A stretch of 64,000 nt of DNA from Durusdinium trenchii (Eukaryota > Sar > Dinophyceae > Suessiales > Symbiodiniaceae), in assembly GCA_963970005.1 (NCBI GenBank), contig CAXAMN010018557.1, positions 36,493 to 100,492 of the forward strand, given 5' to 3'. Below, in pieces: positions 33,007 to 42,232 of this stretch; positions within the stretch are counted from its first letter, which is position 1; every line of letters starts with the position of its first letter. The notes under the pieces were generated by a model. The model did not search any database and was not told the DNA's origin. It was given only the letters and a program-made list of their open reading frames with translations. The position numbers were made by a program, and so were the translations under genes.

Positions 33007-34187
33007 TCATACCTCACTGTAGAGGCAATTCTGAGCAGCTTTGGCCAAAGCTAGCCTCAAAGTATAGCAGGTTCCCAAAGATTCAACGCCCAACAGTTCC
33101 AGGTGCTTGCTGCTCTCCTCAACAGACGTGACCACAGACTCTGGAGAAGAAGTTGGGCTTGATACTGCTGTGAACAGGTTCTGGAAAGCCAAAGCTGCTG
33201 CCTCTAGGGAGTCGAGGTCTTTGAGTTCATTGTCGAACAAGTCCCTGTTGGAGCTTTTGTCCATTCGCTTGCTGTGTTCCCTGGCCTGTCTGCCAATGGA
33301 CTTGACTTCAGCAATTCGATCGGCACAGCTCTGCTTGACCTGTGGCCGCTGTTGAAGGCCTGCTGGTTGAGGGCTTGCTGCTGGCTGTGGCTGGATTGCT
33401 GGCTTGCTGCTCGCCGCGTCTACCTGGCTTCTTCTTTGCGTCAAGGTTTGCTGGAGCCTGATGTTGTTTTGGTTTGCTGGGGCCAAAAAAGGAAGCAGAC
33501 AATCCATTTTTTCTGATCCACTGCTGCTTTTAGTGCCTTCTGAGCTTGAGTCATCCTGACTGTCTTCGACTGCTGCCTGGTGAGCGGCCGCAAGGTTTGA
33601 TTTGGGCGAACTCGGCTGGTAGCCTCCCTGGCGCAAGGCGTCGAGGACTCCTTCCAGACTGAGCTCAGAGCCTTTGCTTTCCACTGCCATTTTGTCTCGC
33701 TGCAGGGACCCTTGATTGATCTGCTCCAATGCTGCTTTCCTCTTCCTAGCAAGGCCTTCGTCTAAGCCTGTGCGACTGTCGTGAACCAACTCAGACTCCT
33801 GCAGGGCTGAGTCCTGGTACTCTTCGTAGTCATACACACCCTTCTTGCCAGCATGAATCCAAATTCCTTTCACATCTCTACCCCAGAGGTGCTCTATCAC
33901 TTCCTTGGTGGAGTCGTAGTCCCCATACTGTTGGGAGTCCCATGCCTCCTGAGTAACAAACTGTTTCTTGGGGGCGATAAATTTGCCACCTGTGCCTCTG
34001 GTCATCTGCATTTGCTTCAAGGCTTCCTGGAGCTCCTTCTTGCTCTGAAGGCGTTTGCGAGTGGGCCCGCCTTCATTGTGCTGTCGGACCCAGGCTTTGC
34101 GGGAGGCTAGAAACCCTCTATGATCATTCTGGTTTGCCTTCTTCGACACGTGCTTGTAGTAGTCATCCACGCTCTTATGCTCCTTGT
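33007..34187 (-). CDS. Large exon of an orphan protein (387+ codons)
   Basis: The longest open frame in the window, and one that chance does not explain. It reads EHKSVDDYYKHVSKKAN, GFLASRKAWVRQHNEGG, KKELQEALKQMQMTRGTGGK, TQEAWDSQQYGDYDSTKEVI and WIHAGKKGVYDYEEYQ, then a Ser-rich acidic stretch, a Pro/Ala/Gln linker, RIAEVKSIGRQAREHSKRMD and a helical C-terminal part. The frame is open upstream of the first in-frame start, and CACAAG|GAG near 34,188 joins in phase to AAG|GTTGCTT at 34,309, linking it to the zinc-motif exon. It ends at GAG|GTATGA, a donor. I recall similar YYKH...FLA.R.AW...HN proteins as a multicopy Symbiodiniaceae group of unknown function; mobile-element origin is possible. 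Confidence 0.7.
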
Positions 34188-34308
34188 GAAGGCCTCAGGA
34201 CTGGGGGCCTGCTGCCTTTTTGGTCTGCTTGCCTTAGGACTGGGGGGCCTACTCAAATGCCTTGGGCAAAGGCACAGGTTGCTTTAAAAAACGGTGGGGG
34301 CTTTAAGC

Positions 34309-34711
34309 AACCTTAGCCAGGATATCCAGGGCCCGATATACGTTAAAACATATCAGGCACAGCCTGCCACTTGGAACGCGGACAGTCTCCCCAGAGTCTT
34401 CCTCTTTCGCTTTCTCGTAGCTGCGCCAAGGCAGGCGTCCTTCCACCTCAGAGAAGATCTCATCAGTGGGGTACTCTAAGGGGGACTCGTCAGTGGAGCG
34501 GCCATTGCACAACTGGCAGCAACGTGGCTTCCGCAAGGTCAAGCTAATGCGGGCAAGGCCACCTGCCAAGGAAGCTGCTGTTGAGGCTAGCCCACTCCTG
34601 GCCTGTGGCCTTGGCAACCCGGCCTGTGGCCGAGGACTGTCTACACAGGCGTCTTCAGCAGCTGGCTGTTCACTCTGGGCACTTTCAGAACTCTCTGAAG
34701 TGCTCGCCATG
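34309..34711 (-). CDS. First exon with possible zinc-binding CxxC pair
   Basis: ATG at 34,711 gives MASTSESSESAQSEQPAAED, a Pro/Arg/Ala linker, LRKPRCCQLCNGRSTDES, EVEGRLPWRSYEKAKEED and VRVPSGRLCLICFNVYRALD. Cys-x-x-Cys pairs (CQLC and CLIC) about 55 residues apart could bind one zinc. The exon ends GCT AAG|GTTGCTT and its codon phase matches the next exon, so ILAK joins EHKSVDDYY. The frame is also open upstream to 34,881, so the start is a choice based on the Ser/Glu-rich N-terminus. The two GGCCTGTGGCC palindromes at 34,600-34,631 encode the linker. Confidence 0.6.
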
Positions 34712-34789
34712 GCTGGCCAAGGGCCAAGGCTTGTCAAAAGGCTGGTGGCCACTTGAGTGAGAGCGATTGCACAAATTGCAGAAAATATG

Positions 34790-34985
34790 TCTAAAACATT
34801 CAAACAATATCGCAAACAATTGCGAAAACAATGTAAGAATGTGATGTGTACGGAAAACCATGAGTTGTGTACGGAAAACAATGAGTTGTGTACGGAAAAC
34901 CATGAGTTGTGTACGGATCTAAAATTGTTACATTGTTTCTAAAATTGATATGAAATTGTTCGAAATGTTCCAAACATTCTAACAA
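34790..34985. repeat. AACAAT-rich spacer with 21-bp tandem repeat
   Basis: Between two minus-strand coding blocks, GTGTACGGAAAACCATGAGT occurs about four times with small changes (34,848-34,916), flanked by AAACAATTGCGAAAACAATG and AAATTGTT sequence shared with 41,300-41,340. Confidence 0.85.
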
Positions 34986-35071
34986 ATCTTTGTGACGTTT
35001 GGCTTGTGACTTTTGGAAGCCAACCGCTGACACTGACAGGTGGCCCTCGCTTTTTGAAACCACTCGCCCAA

Positions 35072-35782
35072 TCAAGCTACATGGCCCACAAGGGCGTCCA
35101 AGGCTTCTGAATCCAGGCCATCTGCAAATTGGGCCAGCTGGATCCCACCCATGCTAACGTGGCAATCGCGCTTGTTGCTCCCCCAAGACGTCGCATCAAG
35201 ACCACTTACCAACCACCTTTTCAGTCTGAGTTGACACTCAGCGTCTGACAGGCCAGACTTTGACATAGCCTTTTTGCACTGTAGGCCAGGGCGGTTGGTG
35301 TCTGTGTGGCGCCCGCAAATAGCATCCCATCCTGTGGGCTCTTTGCTCCCAGCTGCGTGGATTGGTGCGATTTGAAAGGATGGGTTAGTGCCCCAAACAC
35401 TAGCACGTCGAACATTATGCCTGACTTTGGGCCTTGGCGCGGCCAGTGGCCCAAGTGCTGGCTCAGAAGGCATGGCTGAGCCAGTCTCTCTCTCTACTTC
35501 AGTCGACCTGGCCGGTGGCCCGAGCCCTGGCTCAGAAGGTTTCGCCTCTGGCGCAGCCTCAAGCTCATTGTCAGTATCTGAGTCAGACTGAGAAGACCCA
35601 CCGTGACTTGGGCTAGGGGACATGTCTCGTCTGGCCATCTTAGCGAAACTGCTGGCCAGGCTGGAGCGCGCTGCCCTTTTTTTCGGAAGTGGCTTTTTGT
35701 TCAAAGCTTTCAAGGCGGACATGGCCAGCTTTTTCTCCTCATCCATTGTCCTTTCAAGCGACTTGCGCTCGACCGCCTCCTT
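35072..35782 (-). CDS. Exon of an orphan protein with CGRHTD motif
   Basis: Begins after an acceptor-like CATTTTATAG (35,783-35,792) with KEAVERKSLERTMDEEKKLA, then a basic stretch (KKPLPKKRAARSS), a long Ser/Glu/Pro-rich linker, and a compact C-terminal region GWDAICGRHTDTNRPGLQCK, LSDAECQLRLKRWLVSGLD, KRDCHVSMGG. Cys and His spacing in CGRH...C...C...H suggests metal binding. It ends near GGCCAT|GTAGCTTG, a possible donor, or at TGA 35,072. The family is unrecognised; I recall similar W...C...H...C...LK.W endings in other Symbiodiniaceae orphan proteins. GGCC palindromes at 35,441 and 35,510 lie in the linker. Confidence 0.6.
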   Translation of the reverse strand, partial: KEAVERKSLERTMDEEKKLAMSALKALNKKPLPKKRAARSSLASSFAKMARRDMSPSPSHGGSSQSDSDTDNELEAAPEAKPSEPGLGPPARSTEVERETGSAMPSEPALGPLAAPRPKVRHNVRRASVWGTNPSFQIAPIHAAGSKEPTGWDAICGRHTDTNRPGLQCKKAMSKSGLSDAECQLRLKRWLVSGLDATSWGSNKRDCHVSMGGIQLAQFADGLDSEALDALVGHVA

Positions 35783-36412
35783 CTATAAAATGTCAAAATG
35801 GCTCAGTCGCTTGACAGGGCCAACGCCAAGCACTGAAATGCGCCAGTCCTCTGCTTTGGTGGCGCAGTGAACGCACACCTGGACATCGCTCTTCAGGGTT
35901 AGATGTCCATCAAGGCTCTTCTCGCAAGCCAACACTTGGCAGATGTCTGGGGGGGCAGAATCATCATCTAGCTCTTTCAACTCTAAGAGCGCTGCCTGGA
36001 TAGGTTTTTTCCTTGTAGAGTAAGCAACGGCCACATGGTACGGAAGAGCTGTTGGCGACCTAAACTCTAACACCAATGGCTCCTCTGAAAGAGCAGTTGG
36101 TTTGGGACCCTTTCGTAGAATCACTTCAAGGAAAAAGGCATGCAACCGCTGGAAATACGCAAAGGCTTGCGGGGTCAAACAATGTGGGCAGGAATCTGGA
36201 CGGCACACAGGCCACAGCGGCGCCCGCAGCAAAGGAGCGCCGTCCATGCTGTCTGGACTTTCAGGCCGCAAACTGCGGCTGAAGCTTGTAAATTCTGTGC
36301 CCGTGAACCTGGCCTGAGGCCGAATAAAACCTGGCCTGAGGCCAACGCCAACATGAATTGAGTGTTCAGTTGCCTGCATCATCAGCAGACATGAACCCCT
36401 CAGAAGCATCAC
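35783..36412 (-). CDS. Exon of an orphan protein with CRPDSCPHC
   Basis: A 209-codon minus frame contains GLRPGFIRPQARFTGTEFTS, LWPVCRPDSCPHCLTPQAF, AFFLEVILRKGPKPTALSEE, LPYHVAVAYSTRKKPIQAAL, CQVLACEKSLDGHL and VCVHCATKAEDWRISVL. Three Cys clusters (CRPDSCPHC, C...C, CVHC) could build a zinc ribbon. The last codons before 35,783 probably belong to a short intron with acceptor TTATAG at 35,783, after which the next exon begins. The N-terminal GLRPGFIRPQ part is encoded by two GGCCTGAGGCC palindromes (36,311-36,343). Function unknown. Confidence 0.55.
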   Translation of the reverse strand: MMLLRGSCLLMMQATEHSIHVGVGLRPGFIRPQARFTGTEFTSFSRSLRPESPDSMDGAPLLRAPLWPVCRPDSCPHCLTPQAFAYFQRLHAFFLEVILRKGPKPTALSEEPLVLEFRSPTALPYHVAVAYSTRKKPIQAALLELKELDDDSAPPDICQVLACEKSLDGHLTLKSDVQVCVHCATKAEDWRISVLGVGPVKRLSHFDIL

Positions 36413-36647
36413 TATATGATGCCTCTATGCGGGAGCGCAGGGGGCTGAAACGCTCACAAAAGAAGTAGCACACAGTGCACCAGCCAATCAGCGCAAACAC
36501 ACATAGAGCTGCAAACCATGGCGTCTCCAAGCAAATGCACTTGCACATTGCAAAAGCATAGCGGTGGTCATGAAAACACATTGGATTGAAATCCTGAATG
36601 TCCAGTGTGGGAACATACCTGACCTCTTCTGCCATGGAAGAAAACAC
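36366..36647 (-). CDS. Small frame with one membrane segment
   Basis: A 93-codon minus frame (or 88 from MAEEVRYVPTLDIQD) contains FHDHRYAFAMCKCICLETPW followed by a strongly hydrophobic stretch AALCVFALIGWCTVCYFF and then polar residues. GGCAG|AAGAGG near 36,630 could be an acceptor. Its end overlaps the start of the next frame in another phase, so either a donor in the overlap joins them or it is a separate short protein. The family is not recognised. Confidence 0.4.
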   Translation of the reverse strand: MFSSMAEEVRYVPTLDIQDFNPMCFHDHRYAFAMCKCICLETPWFAALCVFALIGWCTVCYFFCERFSPLRSRIEASYSDASEGFMSADDAGN

Positions 36648-36806
36648 ATCCTGTCATGGTTCTAATACCCTTCTTGGACCAGAGTCTAGAAGCGGTAGCA
36701 CAGCAGCAACAAAACACACAAATGCAAACAACTTTCAATAAATTGTTTCCACAAAAGAAAACAATTAAAACAATTGTCAGAACAATTGTTGAAACAATTT
36801 CCAACC

Positions 36807-37385
36807 TCAAAAGAATATTTCGCTTGTTTTTTTGGCGTCCTCATCACCGGAGGTTTTGAAAACATTTAACGAGTAAGGTTTCCTCGTTCTGGACTGCAAG
36901 CTGAAATTATCCAAGCAACAATCCCTCTCACCAAAGAATTGGCGCGCCTTTTCTTGTTGGAGTTCCGGGCTCAAGGCTGGCAACTCGGCCAGTGGCCATG
37001 GGTCGCGGCCCCAAGGCTCAAGAAGCTTCCGCCAAAGCTGGCCCAAAATTGTTAGAAGACAACGCCTGGTTGTGCGCAATCTTTCTGCTCTCCAAGTCAG
37101 CACAGGACCATAAAGCCCAACCAGTGGAATCCAAGCTGGAACCTGGACAGTGTCTGCTGTTTCAAGAAGCAGGTCACACAGCTCCAAGCTGGCAGCACTT
37201 GCAACACTGCGAAAAGAAGCCGCCAACAATCGGAGCAAAGCAGCGCGGCTTTTGTGCCTGAAGCTCGGACCAGGCCCGTGGCCGCTCGGACGAGGCCTGT
37301 GGCCGCTCTGGGCACGTCTGGGCACACAAGGCCTGTGGCCACCCCCATATCGCCTAGCAATGTCAGCAAGCTGATCAGCATTCAT
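36807..37385 (-). CDS. Exon of an orphan protein (MNADQLADIARRYGG)
   Basis: The minus frame reads MNADQLADIARRYGGGHRPC, VPRRAQSGHRPRPSGHGPGP, then FRHKSRAALLRLLAASFRSV, LELCDLLLETADTVQVPAWI, LTWRAERLRTTRRCLLTILG and QQEKARQFFGERDCCLDNFS. The Gly/His/Arg/Pro stretch is encoded by three GGCC(T/C)GTGGCC palindromes at 37,273-37,340. The previous frame stops at TGA 37,385-37,387, overlapping this ATG by two bases; a one-base slip would fuse EPKK to VMNADQ. The last residues before 36,807 may be intronic. No function assigned. Confidence 0.5.
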   Translation of the reverse strand: MNADQLADIARRYGGGHRPCVPRRAQSGHRPRPSGHGPGPSFRHKSRAALLRLLAASFRSVASAASLELCDLLLETADTVQVPAWIPLVGLYGPVLTWRAERLRTTRRCLLTILGQLWRKLLEPWGRDPWPLAELPALSPELQQEKARQFFGERDCCLDNFSLQSRTRKPYSLNVFKTSGDEDAKKTSEIFF

Positions 37386-37690
37386 CACTTCTTTGGCTCT
37401 TTGGGTGGGGTGAAATCCACTGGGCCCAACCTTTGCCTCTTGGCCTTAGGCTCTGGCGAGGGAGTGCCCAAGAAGTCACATTCGCAATCCCGAGCCAGTA
37501 GGTGTGTCCCTGCTGCATCACTTGGCTGCAGGTAGGGTGTAAACATGTCCATCAAGCAGAACCAACAATACAAGTATGTCATGGCAACGTTGCGGCGCGC
37601 TTGGGCTGTTGTGGCTTGAAAGCTTGGTGGCAGCATGGAGTGTTCAAATCGTTGAAGTGAAGAGGTTTTCAGAGGCGAGCAAACTGTTTA
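37385..37690 (-). CDS. Upstream exon of the same orphan gene
   Basis: The frame is open from an acceptor-like AAACAG near 37,690 and reads LKTSSLQRFEHSMLPPSFQA, RRNVAMTYLYCWFCLMDM, AGTHLLARDCECDF and PSPEPKAKRQRLGPVDFTPP, ending KEPKK-TGA at 37,385. The last residues include a basic KAKRQR that could act in nuclear localisation. Because it abuts the next frame with a one-base offset, the two probably formed one reading; the break may be decay or a sequencing error. Earlier exons, if any, would lie upstream of 37,690. Confidence 0.5.
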
Positions 37691-38104
37691 CTAGCCTATG
37701 ACTAAGGAACAAACTGATTGAACAAACAAAAAGTCTACAGCAACCTTTTTCTCAAGGTTCAATACATCATATGTTTCAAACAGTTTAACAATGTTGTATA
37801 CAATGTTATAAACAATGTGTTAAGTTGCTTGAGTTTAGTGTTTTTGCTCGCAAGAAGTGTTTTGCACCAATGTTATTTGGAAAAATGAAAGAAGTGTTTT
37901 GGTGTTTCCGTGGCCAAGTCTTAAAACACTTGCACAACCAATAACCATTCGACCCTTCTTCTCACCCTCAATACCCTGAAACACTACAGCCATCAGTCAC
38001 AAATTCCCAAACCGCAAGCACCAAATGCCGTTTGTTTAACAAAAAATGCAAGCAGTCTCACTGATCCAAAGATCAGCTCTTCTTGAACAGCTTTCGCAGG
38101 TCTT

Positions 38105-40745
38105 CAAACAAACTTCCTACAAAGTGTTTACAAAGTTTTGGATCTTTACAAAAAAGTTGACAAAGTTTTGGAATTACAACTTTTTTAACCGAGTTTTTGC
38201 ATTACAAAGTTTTAACAAAGTCTACAAAGTTTAAAAATAGAAATAACAAACGTCACAAAGTTTTGGAAACTTACAGTACATTGAATTTTACAAAACTTTG
38301 GAACTACGAAGTTTTTACAAAGTATTGAACCTTTAGATATCTGAACAAAGCTTTGGACATTTATCAAGCTTTGAACAAGTTTTGGAACTTTACAAAGTTG
38401 TTACCAAGTTATTGAGTTTGAACGTTTTTTACAAAGCTTTTACAAAAGTTTTTGATGCTTACAAACTTTCTACAAAGTTTCGGATTTTTTCCATCTGTGT
38501 CAAAACTTTGTAAACTTTATTCTTTGAAAACTTTGCAAAACGTTGTAAACTTTGTAAGAACTTTGTAAACTTTGTAAATACTTTGTAAATTTGAAAAAAG
38601 CTGTGTAAGCTTTGTAGAAACTTTGGTGAAATTCTAAAACTTTGTAAACTTTCACTCTGCAACAACTGTGTAAAGATTGAAAAAACTTTGCAAACTTTGT
38701 CAAAACTTCGTAAGCTGTTGTTAAATTTGTAAACTTTTTAAACACTGAAACACTTTAAACTTCGTAAACCTTTGTAAAAACTTTGTGCACTTTGTAAAAC
38801 TGTGTAAAAAAAGCGAAAACTTTGTGTAAAAAATTGTAAAATGCGAAAACTTTGTCAAAACTTTGTAAACACTTGTAAACTTTGTCAAAACTTTGTGAAC
38901 TTTGTCAAAAAGTTTGTAAACATTGCAGACTTTGTACACTTTGTACTAACATTTTGTAAACTTTGTAAACAACTTTTAGATGTTGTAGGCCTTCGTAAAC
39001 TCTATTTAAAAAAGACGTTATAGACTTCGTAACACTTTGCAAACTTTGTAAAATGTTTTTAAACTTCGTAAACTTTGTCAAAACATTGTAAACATTTTGA
39101 AAGACCTTGTGAACGTTATGAAAACTTTGTAAACTTTGAACACTTTGTAAATTTCCTAAAAACTTTGTACAAATTGTGAAACTGTACAAACTTTGTAAAA
39201 ACTTTGTAAAATGTAGAAAGAAACTTTGTAAACTTTGCAAAAACATAAACTATCAAAACTTTGTAATCGTTGTCGAAACTCTGTAAACTTTGCAAGACTT
39301 CGTAAACCTGGCAAAATCGTTTGTAAACTTTCCAAAATCTTCAAAACTTTGTAAACTTTGTAAAAACTTTGTAAATTTGTGTAACAAAAGGCAAATGTCG
39401 CAAACTTTGTCAGAACGTTGTAAACTTTGTAAAAACGTTGTAAAACTTTGAAAAGTTCTGTGAAAGAAGTGTTTTTGCACGATTTTTTGCTTAAAAAGAA
39501 GTGTTTTTCATGTCATTTGTTGTAAACATAAGTGTTTTTCACCAGCCATTTGTAAACTTTGTAAAAACTTTGTAAACTTTGTAAAAACTTTGCAAACTTA
39601 AAAAACTTTTGTAAACTTTGTAAAAACTTTGTAAAAACCTTGTAAACTGTGTAAGAACTTTGTAAACTTGAAAAACTTGTGTAAACTTTGTAAAAACTTT
39701 GTAAACTTTGTAAAAACTTTGTAAACTTGAAACATGTTGTAAGTTGTAAGCTTTGTACAAACGTTGTACAACTTTGTAAACTTTGTAAAACTTTGAAAAC
39801 GTTGTAAACACTTTGTGAGACTTTGTAGAGTCTGTAAAAATTGAAAAACTGTGTAAATTCCGAACTTTGCAAGAACTTTGTTAAATTCCAAAGCTTTGTA
39901 AAATCGTTGTAAACTGTATAAACTTTGCAAAGTTTGTGAAAGCTTTGTAAACTATGTAAATACTGTGTAAAGTTTGCAAATGTTTGTACACTTTGCAAAA
40001 ACTCCATGTAACAATTGTAAAATGTGCACTCTTTGTAAAAAAATATAAACTGTACAAGCTTTGTAAACTTTCAATACTTGGCAAAACGGTGTAAACTTTG
40101 TAAAAACTTTGTCAACATTGCAGCAACATTGTAAAACTTTCAATACGTCTTTAATTGATTTTTGATTGGTAAAACCTTTGTAAACTGGGTAAACTTTGGA
40201 AATTGTTCAAAAGTTTGTAAACTGTGTTTAAAAAAAGTAAAACTTTGTAAACTTGGTAAACGGTTGTAAAACTTTGCAAACTTTGTAAAACTTTGTAACT
40301 TTGTACCAACCTTGAAAGCTTTGTAAAAACGTAGTGAACTTGGTATAAACTTGGTAAACTTTGTCAACACTTTGTAGACTTTGTAAAACATTTTTGAACT
40401 TTGTCAAACTTTGTAAGCTTTGTCAACCTTTAAACTTGTAAAACTTTGTAAGACCTTGGTAAAACTTTATTAAGACGTTGTAAAAATCGCAAACTTTGTA
40501 AACAGGTTTACAAACCTTTTACGAAGTTTTGGAGTTCTTCAAATTATTCTTCGAAGTTAGAGCAACGTTTTACGCAGTTTTTAGAACGTTTACAAAGTTT
40601 TATATTTTTACAAAGTTATACAAAGTTTACAAAACTTTCACAAAGTCTTAAGAATTTGTACAAAGTTTGCAACTTTTGCAAAGAGTTGACAGAGTTGTTG
40701 AATTACAAACAAATTTACAAAGGTTTACAACGTCTACAAAGCTTT
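38105..40745. repeat. TTTGTAAAC satellite with two orientation switches
   Basis: About 2.6 kb built from AACTTTGTAAA units (9-20-bp period, degenerate). From about 38,105 to 38,460 the plus strand carries ACAAAGTTT; from about 38,470 to 40,500 it carries AAACTTTGTAAA; from about 40,510 to 40,745 it returns to ACAAAGTTT. Long minus-strand open frames (KFTKFLQSLQSFYKVYK-like) arise because the unit lacks stops in that direction; they are not genes. Confidence 0.95.
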
Positions 40746-40970
40746 TACCGTGGCCGTTCACTCACCACTCACGAGACAAACAAACCTATGAAATAGTCCT
40801 TTGGGTCTCGTATGTTGCCACTAACAACGCAAAAAAAACAAGACGTGTTTTATACCCTCTCTTAGTTCTGAACAACCAATTCTTCAGAGGTCCGCAAGGG
40901 TCAAAAACACTTCTTCTGCGCTAATTCCCCCGAAACAACGAACGACGGTCCCCAAGCAACTTAACAAAAC
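40746..40970. other. Unique spacer, nothing recognised
   Basis: Short stretch between two repeat arrays with no gene signal. Confidence 0.6.
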
Positions 40971-41340
40971 AATGTTTCGAACGAAAACAATGTTATAAAC
41001 AAAGTTTTGAACAATGTAACAATGTAACAATGTTATAAACAATGCTTTAAACAACATAACAATCTTTTAAACAATGTAACAATGTTATAAACAATGTTTT
41101 AAACAATATAAAAATGCTTTAAACAATGTTATAAACAATACAACAATGTTGTAAACAATGTTGTAAACAATATAACAATATTATAAACAATGTTTTAAAC
41201 AATACAACAATGTTATAAACAATGTTTTAAACAATATAACAATATAATAACCAATGTTTGAAACAATATAACAATGTTATAAACAATGTTTTAAACAATT
41301 AAACAATTGCAAAAACAATGTAAGAATGTTTCGCTTGGTT
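40971..41340. repeat. AACAATGTTATAAACAATG array
   Basis: ACAATGTTATAA and ACAATGTTTTAA alternate with AACAATATAAC. This is the reverse-complement style of the array at 31,790-32,170 and stands directly left of hairpin module V copy 2. Confidence 0.9.
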
Positions 41341-41380
41341 TTCAAAGTGTTCCCGCCACAGTGGGTTCTGAGAACATCTA

Positions 41381-41836
41381 AGTTTTAATCTTCTGTGCTC
41401 AACAACACTTTCACATCGACACGTTGCGAGCGAGGACAGCAGACGTCAGGAAAGCAAGCCAGATGAAGAGCAGTTCCAGCTACGGTTCTTACTGTTGCCA
41501 TGTGCCGTGTCTGTTCCCAGTGCCTTTCCAGTGCCTTTTCCAGTGCCTTTTCACGGTTTGTGTGCGCCTGCCAGTGATTTGCCATGTGACTCACTTTTTT
41601 GCTAAAAACAGATAGCTTATCTTTTTGTTTCAACAAAACTTACCAGAAACACTTTTTTCCTGGCAGGGCCACGAGAAAGTGCAAAAGGCACTGGAAAAGG
41701 CACCGGAAAGGCACTGGAAAGGGACTGGGAACAGACACAGCACATGGCAACAGTAAGAACAGTAGCTGGAACCGCCCGGCATCACTTGAAAACAACACAC
41801 GCATGTGAGGTCTCCGGTCGCCGGCCACACCCAGTA
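41381..41836 (+). repeat. Hairpin module V, copy 2 (complete)
   Basis: Contains an inverted repeat: the arm 41,473-41,551 (GTTCCAGC...GTGCCTTTTCC...) is the reverse complement of 41,683-41,772 apart from about a dozen extra bases (GGAAAGGGACT) and a few substitutions, with a spacer of about 130 bp. The sequence after the hairpin is identical in copy 1 except for one or two bases. Confidence 0.9.
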
Positions 41837-42100
41837 CCGTAGATGGACGAAATATTCAAACCCTTTCAACCACGTGGACCCCTTCTACCCCAAAGCTCAA
41901 TGTTAGAGGTCTTGCAAGAATGTTTCGGCGAATGGACGAAACAAATCCAACCCTGGAAACACAAATTCAATCAAGTTATGTTCAACATTGACCTTTGGGG
42001 GTCAGGGGTTGGCGACAGTTATTGGTACATGGGTTTGAATATTNNNNNNNNNNGCGACAGTTATTGGTACATGGGTTTGAATATTTGGTCCATCTACTGT
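41837..42100 (+). mobile_element. MITE-like element, copy 3 (contains gap artefact)
   Basis: Same terminal inverted repeats as copies 1 and 2. Left flank ends AGTAC before CGTAG, and right flank begins AGTAC after CTACTGT, a possible 5-bp target-site duplication. It is longer than 222 bp only because of the Ns and a duplicated 32-bp flank. Confidence 0.65.
42044..42053. other. Assembly gap (10 N) between duplicated ends
   Basis: The 32 bases before the gap (42,012-42,043) are identical to the 32 bases after it (42,054-42,085). Copies 1 and 2 carry this sequence once, so two contig ends overlap and were not merged. Confidence 0.9.
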
Positions 42101-42232
42101 AGTACCACTAGTACTAGCACTAGTACAAGCACTGCCACTACTGGTACAAGCCTACATGTATGTAGGTATATATATATATGTGTGTATAAAAATTGATATG
42201 CATACTGTATAATTATATGTATGACGCGTGAG

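Noticed and set aside
35786-35806. Dinoflagellate spliced-leader relic (CCATTTTGGCTCAAG)
   Set aside because: Only GAGCCATTTTGACA is present, overlapping coding sequence and an intron acceptor; no full match was seen anywhere.
39513-40391. Long minus-strand open frames rich in KFTKFLQSLQSFYKV
   Set aside because: They are translations of the TTTGTAAAC satellite, whose unit lacks stop codons in that direction.
38105-40745. CRISPR array
   Set aside because: Units are degenerate and there are no unique spacers of constant length; the genome is eukaryotic.
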